The position numbers and the translations under genes were made by a program. The notes under the pieces are model-generated. The model was not told the origin of the DNA. It made no database searches and saw nothing but the letters and a program-made list of their open reading frames with translations. 64,000 nt of DNA. Origin: Przewalskia tangutica (lineage: Eukaryota; Streptophyta; Magnoliopsida; Solanales; Solanaceae). The stretch is taken from the NCBI GenBank assembly GCA_029844215.1, contig CM056730.1:56308924-56372923 (forward strand). The letters are read 5' to 3'. Shown here piece after piece: positions 20,779 to 32,113 of this stretch (the first letter of the stretch is position 1; each line of letters starts with the position of its first letter).

Positions 20779-23235
20779 GTCACGACCCATTCGGGGCGTG
20801 GTAGTGCCTGCAGGGGCACCCAGTAGTCATACATCAGTAATCGCGGAAAATATAAAGCAAGACATGAAACAGTTTATAAAATAGGACACGGTTTAAGTGA
20901 GAAAACATCGCCTTCGGCATATATATAAAAACATGGTTTAGCGATTCACATCGATCTTGTACAGCGGACTACAGACCTCTAGGAAATATACAACTATGGC
21001 GGGACGGGGCCCGCCATACCTACTGTACAAAACTATCTACAACGGGAGATCATACCCAAGTAGAGCCTCGGAAAGGATGGAGCTCACGACACCAACGTAG
21101 AGATCCTAGGAATGTGGATCTAGCACTGCTTGCCACCTGCGGCATGAGCGGCCCCGAAGGAGGTCGATACAACGGTACTAAGTATATGAAGCGTAACATA
21201 CTTAAATGAAACATATCATTTTAAAAGCAGTTTTGCAAGTATGTATGAAACAACGAGAAAGCGCGCATAGTGCCACATCACAAACAAGAGCGTGATAGGT
21301 AAGCATGCGAGGTCTTTTCTAGGCTGCGAATGATCGGCAGGGCCAATTGCGTAGTATCACCATGCAAGCCTAATCACGGACTCCGTAGCCCGCATAGGCC
21401 AATCACATAGGCGCCGCATAGGGTATATAACCCGCGTCGGTAGCTACTCCTCGGCATCGTCTGGACTCGTCGTCCGCGTGGCCACATAGACCGCGTGAGG
21501 TATAACCCGCGCTAACACGGAACTCCGTAGCTCCGCATAGGTCCCTTGGACCCGCATGAGGTATTCTCGAATCATGGTCCTGCATCGCTGAGTCTACCCG
21601 CATCGGAGGCGACTTAACGATAATATGTCAAGAGGTGGTGATGCTACACTAACCTAACGACTTATCGTTAAACAACATAAGCACAACAAGAATACTCTTT
21701 TTCACAAACGTTACAAGACACTAACACATAGCATCATATCATGTCTACTTATCAAACCATCTTATTATTCTTTTCACAATTCATATAAGTCATTTATAAA
21801 CACATAGGCAAACTGTTTCTTTTATCAATCTTAAGTGGTTATACTTAACTTCCCATAAGGCTAATATAACTCTTAAGCACATTTAAAAACCAATTAGTTC
21901 TCTTACGTAAAAAATGATTCATATTCTTTTGAAATGCTTTGGATCTTTATTATTGGGCTTAAGCGTGAGGCATTCTTAGTAAGTGTTATTCGAGCTTAAG
22001 CGTGAGGCATTACCGTAAGTATTATTCAGGCTTAAGTCAAAGACATTGCAGTAGTTATATTTTAGTTAACACGTATGCGTCACCGTACTATATATATTGT
22101 AAAATATCATGCTTTAGGAAGAATCACATACATACCGTGAAAACTACGCCAAGTTGAATATGTGCCTTGAGAGTCGACTATAATAGCCACAGATATCTAT
22201 CAAAGACTACTCAAGGTCATTCTAAGCAGAGGTTCACAATTACATGGAAAGTTGGGCGACTTCCTACCAGGTGAGCTATATAAGTCTCTTGTGAAAGCAG
22301 TCCTATGTAAGTATAGTTTGATTATTCTTCTTTTAAACCCTTCTCTTTGTGTAGCAGTTCGATTCTATTACGTGATATGCTTCTAAGTATTTATACTTAG
22401 TCTTATACTACAACAGTATATATTCTCTAATTCAAAAGAGGTTAGGATTAGTTACCTCGGTAAGCTGATAATATCCTAGAAAAGTCGCTGAGCAAGGTTT
22501 TGCTCTAAGTTGTATGCTCGAGAGAAACCTTAGAAGTTCTTCACAACTTCTACTAAGTACTAAGGTATTTGGGCTAGGGTATTTTGGGCATTATAACAAT
22601 ACAAGAAGGCGACTTTTCTACCAAGGGAGGGGGGGTAGATTTTTGGCTAGGCTAGGGGGGGGGGGGCCTCGGCCAAACTTCTTAGGCTAGAGGGGGGTAT
22701 TCGGCCAAGGGCCTTCACAAGGGGAGGGGGAGGTGTTGGACGAAAAGGCTACAAAGGGAGAGGAGAGGATTTTCAAGACTTGGAAAGCTTTGTGGATGAA
22801 GAACTCTTCATCTTAAGGGGGTATTTATAGGTCAAGTGGCCAACCAATGGCCAAGATTTAGACAAGTGCAAGGCAAGTGTAGGGTGAGGATTAACTATAC
22901 ACAAATATCCTACCAACTCCTTGACTTGTGCACAAGGCACAAAAAACGTGCCATTGCTAGCCAATTCGTCCAAATGGACGATTTGAAGTCCACCAATTGG
23001 AGGGTGCCAAGTGTCGCCCTCCCGTTGGTCCAAAATGTTTCGTCTCCCGGAAAAATCCGCAAAAATTAGAAATGGCATAGCCGTAATTTACCCTACGAAA
23101 GCTGTGGAAACGTTTCGTCGGAAAACTATTCGTTTTGTGAGTTGTGCCCAAAAAATCGTCCAAGCCTAAACTTTAAGGCTAAACTTTTTGTACGTATTCC
23201 CTTACGTACATACTCTGGAAATACGGGGTATAACA
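20779..23235 (-). repeat. S2 5' LTR (2,457 bp, minus strand)
   Basis: It runs from TGTCACGACC to GGTATAACA. TATAAATA is at 22822-22829 (minus), and G-runs (C-rich on the minus strand) at 22620-22740 lie downstream of the promoter. The GC hairpin is at 20996-21017. The donor-like site near 22130 is altered (ACATACATACCG). Confidence 0.92.
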
Positions 23236-23540
23236 CCTTGTATGGGAGGAAGTGCAGATCGCCGATAGGCTGGTTCGATGTGGGCGAGGTACAGTTAGTG
23301 GGACGGTTGGTGCGGCGGCGGTGGATAAGGTAAAGCTTATCCGGGAGGCGATTCTTGGACTCGAGTCGACAGAAGTCATATGTAGATCATCGTCGTCGGC
23401 ATCTAGAGTTCGAGATTGATGATTGGGTTTTCCTGAAGGTGTCACCCATGAAGGGTGTGATGAGATTCGGGAAGAAAGGAAAACTCAGCCCAAGGTACAT
23501 TGGGTGTCGGATTGTCATGAGTAGGCAAGGTTGCCTATGA
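23236..23540 (+). pseudogene. S1 integrase, part resumed after S2
   Basis: It begins with the second CCTTG copy and reads YGRKCRSPIGWFDVGEVQLVG, then HRRRHLEFEIDDWVFLKVSPMKGVMRFGKKGKLSP to about 23500. Joined to 13461 by position, it is the C-terminal part of the same gene. A frame break near 23275-23350 removes the stretch that in S3 reads DMIQQAVDKVKLIQEW. Confidence 0.85.
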
Positions 23541-23855
23541 GTTGGATCTGCCGTCCGATCTGGAGGCAGTGCATCCGGTGTTTCATGTTTCTATGCTGAG
23601 GAGATGTATCGGGGATCCATCTAGGGTACACCCGATTGACGATGTCCATGTGACCAAGGGGTTATCGTATGAGGAGATTCCCATAGCGATAATCGATCGT
23701 CAGGTTAGGCGTCTGCGGACGAGGCGTGGCAGTCAAAGTCTTGTGGCGGAACGAGCTCAGGGAGGAGATGACGTGGGAAGCTGAGGAGGACATGAGGCAG
23801 AAGTATCCTCACCTATTCCCCACACCTCCAGGTAACTCACTTTCCTACTTGTAAA
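23541..23855 (+). pseudogene. S1 integrase tail with chromodomain
   Basis: DLPSDLEAVHPVFHVSMLRRCIGDPSRVHPIDDV is followed by LSYEEIPIAIIDRQVRRL. After a frameshift at about 23730 comes KVLWRNELREEMTWEAEEDM and RQKYPHLFPTPPG to about 23835. Aromatic residues W, W and Y/F in this order are typical of plant chromovirus chromodomains, which recognise heterochromatic histone marks. The frameshift lies next to a CAG. Without it the domain would be complete. Confidence 0.85.
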
Positions 23856-23958
23856 TTTTTCATTATCATATATGCCTAAGTGTTGTTTTGTGGCTGTATG
23901 TGGCATTTGCAAACTGTTTAAGTTTTGAAGAACCTTATCGTTATCTGTCTTGGAAAGG

Positions 23959-23993
23959 AACATTCGGGACGAATGTTTCTAAGGAGGGGAGAA
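23959..23993 (+). promoter_or_regulatory. S1 polypurine tract and inverted repeat
   Basis: AACATTCG (23959-23966) and CGAATGTT (23970-23977) flank GGA. AAGGAGGGGAGAA then runs into the 3' LTR. Confidence 0.85.
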
Positions 23994-26471
23994 TGTTATA
24001 CCCCGTATTTCCAAAGTATGTACGTGAGGGCGTACGTACAAAAGTTTAGCCTTAGTTAGGCACTTTGGACGAAAAATATTTGTGCACAACTCACTAAAAG
24101 AATCGTTTTCCGACGAAACGTTTTACAAAGCTTGCGTAGGGAAAATTCCGGCTATGTCATTTATTATTTTTGCGGATTTTTCCGAGAGATGAAACATTTT
24201 GGACCAACGAGAGGGTGACACTTGTCACCCTCAAGTGGTCGGCAAACATGGGCTTGTTTGGACGATTTTGTGGCTTTCCTTTGGTCAAGGTTAGGTAGGA
24301 TATTTGTGTGTAGTAGATGGATAAGGGCACTTGGGTGAATCCTCACCCTACACTTGCATAGCACTTGGCTTCATCTTGGCCATTGGTTGGCCTATAAATA
24401 CCCCTCTTAAGATGAAGAGTTTTTCATCCACAAATCAACTTTCCAAGTCTCCAAAATCCCTCCCCTCTCCTTATAGTTCTCGTCCAAAAGCTCTCCCCCC
24501 CCCCCTCTAAAAGAGCCTAGCTGAAACACCCCTTTCCCCCCTCTAGCCTAGTGGCTTCGGCCAAGTACACCCCTCCCCCTTTGGTAGAAAGTTGTCTTCC
24601 AAGTAAAGTTACTATTCCTAAATACCCTAGCCCAAATCCCTTATAGTACTTAAGTAGAAGTTGTGAAGAACTTCTAAGGGTTTCTTGGAGCTATCGGAGC
24701 GTCCAGACTAGGAGCTAAACCTCGCTCAGGATCGACTTATATCTTGGATAATATTGGGCTTATCGAGGTAAATAATCTCATCCTTCTATTGTAATTGGAG
24801 AATACATACTGTAGAAGTATAGAAACAAGTATAAAACACTTAGAAGGATATTAAAGAAGAGTCTTGAACTATAATTACTTAGAAGGGTATTACAGAAAAG
24901 AATTGAACTATAATCACATCAGGAGTGTAAAGAAGATTGAATTGTACTTACATAGGACTGTATTTACAGTAGACTTGTATAGCATACCGGGTAGGGAAGT
25001 GCTGCCCGATTTTCCATAGAATTAAGAACCCTCTGTTTAGAATGTCCTACAGAGTAGTCTAGACTTTGATAGACGTCTTTGACTATTATAGGCTGTTACT
25101 CTGCGCGCGACATATTCGACTTGGCAGGTGGATTTCGCCGAGAAGGTATGTGATTCTTCCTATACTCTTGAGCATGATATTTTAAAGTATATATATAGTA
25201 CGGTGAGCGTCGTGTGTTAACTGAACGTAGTTTTACGGCAATGTCTTTTGACTTAAGCCTGAATAATAAAGATCTTAAAGTCTTTCAAAAGAATTATAAA
25301 TCAGTTTTGAAAGAAGAAGAATAATTGTTTTTAAAGCAAGGAGCTTAAGATTTATACTAGCTTTATGGGAAGTTAAGTATAACGACTTAAGAAAGATAAA
25401 AGGAACAGTTTACTTATGTGTTTATAAAAGACTTATATTGATTACTGGAAAGTATAATAAAAATGGTTTGATGAGTAGACATAATATGATGCTATGTGTG
25501 TTAGTATCTTGTAACGTTTGTATAAGAGGGTATTCTTGTTGTGCTTATGTTGTTTAACGATAAGCTGTTATGTTAGTATAATATCACTCACCTCTTGACA
25601 TGATCTGGGGTTAAGCCGCCTCGACGCTGGGTAGACTCGGTGATGCAGGACCATGGTTCGAGAATACCTACGCGGGTCCAGGGGACCTATGCGAGCTACG
25701 AGTTCCGAGTTAGTGTGCGGGTTATACCTCATGCGGCCATGTGGCCATGCGGACTACGAGTCGAAGACGATGCCGAGGAGTAGCTACGCTCGACGCGAGG
25801 TTATACCTCACGCGCCTATGTGAGTGGCCTATGCGGACTACGGGAGTCCAGGATTAGGCTTGCATAATGATACTATGGGCAATTGGCCCTGCTTCGATCA
25901 TTCGCAGCCTAGAAAAGACCTGTTATAGTTTACCTATTATTGCTCTTGTTTATGATGTGGCACTATGCGCGATTACATTAGTTGTTTTGCGTATATTTGT
26001 AAAATTGGTTTTAAAATGATATGATTTCATTTAAGTATTTCTGATTTCACATACTTAGTACTGTTATCGACTCCTTCGGCCGCGTTCATGCCGCGGTAAG
26101 GGCAAGCAGTGCTAGATCCGCATCCTTAGGATCTTTTGCGTTGGTGTCGTGAGCTCCATCTTCTAGGAGGCTCGACTTTTGGGTATGATCTCCTGTTGTA
26201 GATAGTTTTGTGATCGGGGTATGGCGGGGCCCTGTCCCGCCATAGTTGTTTACTTCCTTAGAGGTCTGTAGTCCTATTGTACAGTTGGGATGTAAACTGC
26301 CAGATTTTGATATATATATATGCCGAAAGGCACCCTTTCTCAGATAAAATGTGTCTCTTTTACAATTGTTTCATGTCTTATGTTTTTATATTCCGCTGAT
26401 TTTCTCTGATGTATGACTGCTTGGGTGCCCGGGTAAGGCACCAGTCACGGGCCCCGGAACGGGTCGTGACA
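23994..26471 (+). repeat. 3' LTR of S1 (2,478 bp)
   Basis: It pairs with 6841-9301. TSD GGTGT follows at 26472. It keeps the full GC hairpin at 26221-26243 (ATGGCGGG/CCCGCCAT), the palindrome at 24211-24232, the TATA box at 24393 and the donor-like site at 25146. Confidence 0.92.
26221..26243 (+). other. Conserved GC-rich hairpin near the LTR 3' end
   Basis: The 8-bp stem ATGGCGGG/CCCGCCAT has loop GCCCTGT; GGGCCC at stem and loop is itself palindromic. Counterparts are at 4471-4491, 9069-9087, 13688-13709, 20996-21017, 28849-28871, 33229-33247, 43921-43943, 51345-51367, 58246-58269 and 61913-61933. Confidence 0.65.
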
Positions 26472-29104
26472 GGTGTGTTGAGCCTTAAATGTGGCATGTT
26501 TGTTATTGATTATCGGGCCTTGAAAAAGGTGGAAAAGTACGTAGAAACAAAGGAGGTGCTGCCCGATTTTCCGTAGAATAAGAGACCGTATACTTAGTAT
26601 CATTCTACGTTAGAAACTAGAAATTGATAGTCGTGTTGTGGCCATTATAGGTTGACAATTCTACGTGCGGCGTATTCGACTTAGCTTGTGGATTAAGCCG
26701 AAAAGGTATGTGAACCATCTCGTCTTCTTCTAGCATGATTCCTTATGATAAAGAAAGTAAGTCCTACTCCTTAAATGATCCATTCCTTGATTGTACTTGG
26801 ATTGCCTAATATAGAAGTTGTTCTATATACTTCCTTGATTGTACTTTGGATGTTTAAATTGGAAGTTGTTATAATCCATTCCCTTAATAAAGTTTGGATT
26901 TTCAAAAGTGAAAGTATTTTACTTGAAGTACATAGAGTCTTGAAAAGGAAGTGGTTTCCAAATCTTTTGGCTAGTGCCTTAGTTCCAAAACCTAAAGGTT
27001 GTTATAATGACTTTAGGGGAGTCAAATGAGTGATTTACTTAATTGATTTAAAAGAGAAATGACATGATTTAAAGAGAAGTAACTTGTTTTAAAGGTGTGA
27101 GTTACTTGGGATTTAAAAGTATAAGCTACTTGATTTCTAAAGTTAAGAAACTTGATTTCTAAAGTTAAGAGACTTGAAGTATTTTGAAAGTTAAGAAAAT
27201 TGATTTGAAAGTATATGATACTTGGTTTTAAAAGTATAAGTCTCTTGGTTATAAAAAGAATGAATTTGTCTAAAACCAAAAGGGTTATAACGGCTTTATG
27301 GGAAGTTGGTTATAACGGCTTTATGGAAGGTTAAGAGAATTGTCTATTTTGATTGATAGGCATGAGTTGCCTAGGTTGTGTAATTAGAAGTTACTTAGTT
27401 TCAAAGCCTTGAAATGAATTTCTAAAGGTGTAGTAACTTATTTTGAAAAATAGACATGCCTTGATACTACGGGTGTTAGTATCTTGGGGCTTTATATAAA
27501 ATGGAGTCTTTTGAAAAGAATGGACGTACATAGTACTTTGGCTTGTTAAATGAGAATTATTCTATTTGTGCCTTGATAGTACTTTGGCTTGTTTAAATGA
27601 GAACTATTCTATTTGTGCCTTAATAGTACTTTGACTTGCTTAAATAAGAATTACTCTTGGTTTGTGTAAATACATGGTAATTGTCTTGGTTTATGTAAAA
27701 AAGAAAGGCATGGTATTGTCTTGGTTTATGTAAAAATGAAAGACATGGTAATTGTCTTGGTTTGTGTAAAGGCATGGTATTGTCTTGGTTTATGTAAAAA
27801 GGAAAGACATGGTAATTGTCTTGGTTTGTGTAAAGGCATGGTATTGTCTTGGTTTATGTAAAAAGGAAAAGGCATGGCGTTGTCTTGGTTTGCTAAAATG
27901 ATGGTTATTCATTTTATAAATAAAGGTCAAGAATGGTTTGCTTGCATATGGGTTGCTCATATAGACATTCGTGCAAGTGTCATATTTTCACATCTCCGCG
28001 TCCCTCCATAAAGGGCCGACAACTTATTTCAAGGATATCATGGAGTAGCTCCCCATGGTGGTGAGTGGTACACACTCACGGCGGGTCGGTATTTGACTCG
28101 GGCGGGTTAAATTCCCTGGATATATATAAGCCATGGATTAGCTATCCGTGATGCGAGTATCGTGTACCGATGACTCATTGCGGGTCCACATGACCTATGC
28201 GGGTGAAATAGTCCTTTGCGTGTGAAATAGTCCCATGATAGGTTGCATTATAACACAAAGGGTGGTTGATCCTGGCACTGGCACAACCTTCATGTTTTGA
28301 AACGGTAGTGATTTCATTAATGAAAGGGTGCAGTGTGTTTATGACTTAAAAGTGGAACAGTTAATCTCATTGTTAAAGGCATAACTTAAAAAGGTAAAAA
28401 TGATTGCATTACTCTCATGATTGCAAGGTTCAGTGTGTTTATTGATGTTATATTATATCATGGACTGCCGGCAGTGAGGAAGGATTCCACGGGCATGATT
28501 GATATTATGGGCGTGAGACCCATGGTTATATTTGAGTAATGACTTTGAGGGCACGTCACGACTTGATATGATCGCTTATGTATTGGTAATCGTAGTTTGG
28601 CTATCATACATGTCTCCTGTTTTGTATAGACTGTTATGATTTCATTACAGTATTTTCAGTTCACATACTTGGTACATTCTTCGTACTGACCTCCTTCGGG
28701 GGGATGCGTTCATGCCGCAGGTTTAGGTACGCAGTTTGGTGATCTGCAGGTATAGGACCCTGCTCCGAGTTTTGGATAGCTCCATTTGTTCATGAGTTTA
28801 TCATTTTGGTATAGATCCTTCAGTACAGGCTTTTGTACAGTTATGGGTATGGCGGGGCCTTGTCCCGTCATAGTTCAGTAAAACTCTTAGAAGTCTGTAT
28901 TCATATGTGGGATTGGACTCGTGTACGGTGTAGTGCCTTTTTATTATGTATATTATATGGCAGCCTTGTCGGCTTTGCCGTTGCACGTTCTTTGGTTTTA
29001 AAAAAAATGAGGTGTTATTTAGTTCCGTAGTTTACTTATGTTAGTTAGGCAGAACGGTGCCCAGGTAGGGCACCAGTCACGGGCCCGGGGTTCGAGGCAT
29101 GACA
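26472..29104 (+). repeat. Element B 5' LTR, segment 2
   Basis: It continues from 6840 without loss (compare 55899 onward) and ends TTCGAGGCATGACA at 29104. It contains the donor-like site at 26706, tandem repeats at 27529-27895, an ATGCGG block near 28150-28230 and a GC hairpin at 28849-28871. Confidence 0.9.
27529..27895 (+). repeat. Two tandem repeats in the B 5' LTR
   Basis: About three 46-49 bp units of the type AGTACTTTGGCTTGTTTAAA...CTATTTGTGCCTTGAT are followed by about six units of 30-38 bp built on GACATGGTAATTGTCTTGG and TTTATGTAAAAAGGAAA. Copy number differs from the 3' LTR (56955-57290), so the arrays changed after insertion. Confidence 0.75.
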
Positions 29105-29107
29105 GAA

Positions 29108-29119
29108 TGGTATCAGAGC
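29108..29119 (+). other. Element B primer-binding site (initiator tRNA-Met)
   Basis: TGGTATCAGAGC, a perfect 12-base match, lies four bases after the LTR end. Confidence 0.92.
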
Positions 29120-29163
29120 AGTCAGTCCTCGGAATGTCTACAGACCGTGTCTAGTAAAGTCTT

Positions 29164-29197
29164 GATTATCGGTGTGTTGCGCGCCACACCCATAAAC
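29164..29197 (+). other. Element B leader hairpin with GCGCGC loop
   Basis: Arm GATTATCGGTGTG (29164-29176), loop TTGCGCGC, arm CACACCCATAAAC (29185-29197), with 11 of 13 positions able to pair. The loop palindrome differs from GTGCAC of the S and E elements but is again fully self-complementary. Confidence 0.68.
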
Positions 29198-29309
29198 AGG
29201 AGGCTGCATGACATTTAGGAGTTGGTTTCCATTTTTCTCACTCTGAGATCGTGCCATAGAGCTGTGTTATTAAGATAATTCCTCTCTGATGTATTATTAT
29301 GTTACAGTT

Positions 29310-30165
29310 ATGCCTCCAAGGAGGGCAACGATGCCAGAGGCAAAACAAAGAGCAGAGCTACCATCGACTCAGAGAGTTGATAGGGCTCATGCCTGTGGTA
29401 TCTGGATATTGTGCCACGATCGGCGAGTTCTTACGCACGAGTTTTGATGCCCGGCACGAGCCTCCAGTTTCTCAATTAGGGGAAGACTATAGGGTCATAA
29501 GGGAAGCAGTTATGTTATTGACCAAGATAGCGGTGCTACAGTTTCATCAGCAGGAGGTTATTCGGCCAGTACAGACAGGGGTACATAGGGTAGAGGGCCA
29601 ACGCGGAGATCAGCGTAAGAGGGCTAGACCGGTTGGTTATCCCAGTGAGTTTTTGGATGAGCAACCTCAGCAGCGGGTGAGATATTCATCCCAGCCTACC
29701 CAGGACATACCCCCGCAGCTCACAGGTGGGAGATTGGACCCCACAAGGTATTTAGGAGTCGGTCCAAGCTCCAAGAGTCGAAGTTCTCAGAGGAGCAGAG
29801 GATTTTCTCAGTCGAGGCCACTTATTCCTCAGTGTTTCCGATGTAGTAAGCGTCATATGGGGAAATGTCGTTATGGCACAGGTGTTTGTTTTTATTGTGG
29901 TCGTCCGGGCCATATACTGAGGGTATGTCCTTTTAGAAAGAGCACCGGTGAGGTGGCTCAGCCTATGAGGCCGGTGGTTGGTTCCCTTTCCTCCACAACT
30001 GTGCGCCCCCCAGGGCAGGGTGTTCAGATGTCAGCCAGCCGTGGTAGAGGTCAGGGTGAAGTTTATAGTTCTGGCGGTCCTTCGAACCGCATAGATGATG
30101 TGGCTACTGGGCAGGATCAAGAGGCAACATCGCATTGGGTTACAGGTATATTTCGATTCTTTTGA
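29310..30165 (+). pseudogene. gag: Element B gag remnant with zinc knuckle, no capsid core
   Basis: It starts MPPRRATMPEAKQRAE at 29310, two bases after a good splice acceptor (GTTACAG). A +1 shift near 29390-29440 moves it to the long frame ending at 30165. That frame has a basic, Gln/Ser-rich middle, then CFRCSKRHMGKC and a CCHC zinc knuckle CFYCGRPGHILRVC (about 29885-29930), which would bind RNA. The retrotransposon Gag core (the FLPPQMR...EFDSLARY region) is absent. It could have bound RNA but not built a particle alone. Confidence 0.8.
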
Positions 30166-31401
30166 ATCATACGTGCATTGATAGATTCAGATTTTGCCCT
30201 AGCGTATATGTTTTCCCTTGTTGCTAGTAGTTGTAATTGATAACACCCCAGAGGTAGGGATACTTTGATTAGTAAAGTGAAAAGTGAAGAATGTTAACAA
30301 GAATGATAAAGTGAACTGAGACTATAGTTGTGTAGAGTTCACGAGTTGTAATTACCCCATAACAGTGTGAAGACCGATAGTAGAGGATGTACAGTAGAAA
30401 TACTTCGGCCTATGTGACGAACCTCTAGTGAATGGGAGGATAGGGTGAGAAGTACCTTGAGATAAGAGAGAGACTTATTTCAGACTAAGAATGAGAAGTT
30501 AAGTGTGACGATGGGTCGGGTTATGGACTCATTTCGGGTCAACCGGTAGTATGGAATGGGGTGATGTCAGTTGTATATGGTCCCGCTATGTAATAGGGTC
30601 ACGAGGATGCCAGGCCTAAGTCTAGTTAATCGTTGTACGGGTCCGTGGACGCGTTCCACCAGAACCAGGTCGTAAGGGCCGAGAAGAGCCTTAGCGGAAA
30701 TGCAAGTAGCATAATGGCCAAGTTTGGATAGTAACTCCAAGGATTGGAGAACAGAAGCAATATTTGAAATTTTGTACGTGTACTAAAATAAGTTTGGAAG
30801 TACGAGAAAGTATGACAAGTAATAAAAGGAAGGAACAATGGTTAAAAGAACTATAGTGATTATGGTTATGAGTAATGTAGGTGGGTAAAGAGAATCCTTT
30901 TTAGGCCATGAGTGGAGCTTATTTGTGATGATACACACGACTTAGGTTCAGTAACACTGTCCATAGGTGCTCGTGATTGAGATGCTACTAGTATTAGAGT
31001 TTACACCGGTTGGTAAACTAAGCTAGGCAGATTATAGGTTCATGTCCCAACTAGTTTGGTGACTAAGTGAGACAGAGAAGGGAAGTAACCCGGGGGAACA
31101 CATCAGTTAGCTGAGTGGGAGTCCGATTGAAGGATTCAGATAGTGTTAGTCCCATCATTTAGAATACGACAGAGCCACCCCTTTATACGGGAAAAAGAAA
31201 GGAACCTCTAAAGATCCCGTTTTTAATAAGACTGTAACCTTCGAGTTTTGTGAGAAGGGACCATGGATGGAAGGTCCATTGATATATTTACGTATGTTAT
31301 GTGGTGGCCATGTGTGGCATCGTTGGTCTTGTGGAGTATTGATTGCTAGTCATAGTTAAGAGACTATGTCGGAATTTGTATAGCTTGAAAAACCGACTAA
31401 G
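30166..31401 (+). other. Element B internal region: protease scrap, then noncoding
   Basis: Bases 30175-30235 look like a decayed protease start (LIDSDF.LAYMFSLVASS). From 30240 onward I find no RT, RNase H or integrase. About 30530-30660 resembles L1 90-220, the 3' noncoding part of family L. The rest shows no open frame longer than about 70 codons and nothing I recognise. Confidence 0.65.
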
Positions 31402-31437
31402 AACATTCGGGGACGAATGTTTCTAAAGGGGGAAGAA
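31402..31437 (+). promoter_or_regulatory. Element B polypurine tract and inverted repeat
   Basis: AACATTCG (31402-31409) and CGAATGTT (31414-31421) have a 4-nt loop. AAAGGGGGAAGAA then abuts the LTR at 31438. Confidence 0.85.
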
Positions 31438-31747
31438 TGTTACACCCCGTAATTCAAGGACATGTATAAAAGAATAGACGCGAGAACACAAGACTTGAAA
31501 ATTGATACGAAAGAAAGAATTGTTTTTCCGAAGGAAAATCTTCCGAACGTCGGAAAGGAAAAATGTTCATCGATGAGAATTTGATTCTCAAAATGCATTA
31601 TTTGAGGAGTATGGAACTTATTAATATTGTGGAAATTTATTTTTATGGATTTGGTCACGTGGGGCCCACCCGAGAAATTTTACATTTTGTGGGGCCCACG
31701 AGGGTTACGAAATTTTATAGACGAATGGGAGGGCGACACGTGTAACC
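31438..31747 (+). repeat. Element B 3' LTR, segment 1
   Basis: It starts TGTTACACCCCGTAATTC, carries two GGGGCCCAC motifs, and ends in GGGCGACACGTGTAACC. It is interrupted by solo LTR B' exactly next to the CACGTG core; TAACC (31743-31747) is the TSD. Confidence 0.9.
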
Positions 31748-32113
31748 TGTTACACCCCGTAAGTCTAGGACATGTAAAAGAGAATGTACGTAAGGAAACA
31801 AGACTTGGAAATTGGTACGAAAGGAAGAAATGTTTTTCCGGCGGAAAATCTTCCGAACGTCGGAAAGGAAAAATGTTCGTTGATGAGAATTGGATTCTCA
31901 AAATGCATTATTTGAAGAGTATGAAACTCTTAACCTTATGGAAATTTATTTTTACGGATTTGGTCACGTGGGGGCCACCCGAGGAATTTTACGTTTTGTG
32001 GGGCCCACGAGGGTTACAAAATTTTATGAACGAATGAGAGGGCGACACGTGACACCCCCACAAGGTCTTGGTCGAATTAGTAAGGGGTAAAATGGTCATT
32101 GACCATCTTGGAA
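31748..32113 (+). repeat. B' solo LTR, segment 1
   Basis: It is a close relative of 31438-31747, placed directly behind it in the same orientation. The G-box CACGTG is at 32046-32051. TGGAA (32109-32113) is the left TSD of S3. Confidence 0.88.

Larger units (their letters stand above)
13462..23235 (-). mobile_element. S2: complete reversed family S element inside the S1 integrase
   Basis: It runs from TGTCACGACC at 13462 to GGGGTATAACA at 23235, with TSD CCTTG at 13457-13461 and 23236-23240. Both LTRs, primer-binding site, polypurine tract, gag and all pol domains are in minus orientation. It belongs to the same family as its host element. The length (9.8 kb) is that of an intact element, but every gene is frameshifted. 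Confidence 0.93.
6841..26471 (+). mobile_element. S1: family S Ty3/gypsy chromovirus, interrupted by S2
   Basis: Complete element with TSD GGTGT at 6836-6840 and 26472-26476. The uninterrupted target is preserved at 55899-55903 in the sister LTR of B. Order: 5' LTR, tRNA-Met primer-binding site, gag, protease, RT, RNase H, integrase, chromodomain, polypurine tract, 3' LTR. The internal region is split at 13461/23236 by S2. With S2 removed it is about 9.9 kb, a normal size for this group. Coding is broken by many small indels, a large share of them at CAG/CTG. Confidence 0.92.

Noticed and set aside
29299..29340. Start at 29299 for the B gag frame
   Set aside because: The conserved start MPPRRAT is at 29310 in another frame, matching the gag starts of all other elements; 29299 lies upstream of the acceptor-like CAG.
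31627..32037. 136-codon frame encoding an apparent internal protein repeat
   Set aside because: The repeat is the start of the B 3' LTR followed by the start of solo LTR B'. The frame crosses the TSD, so it is a product of nesting.
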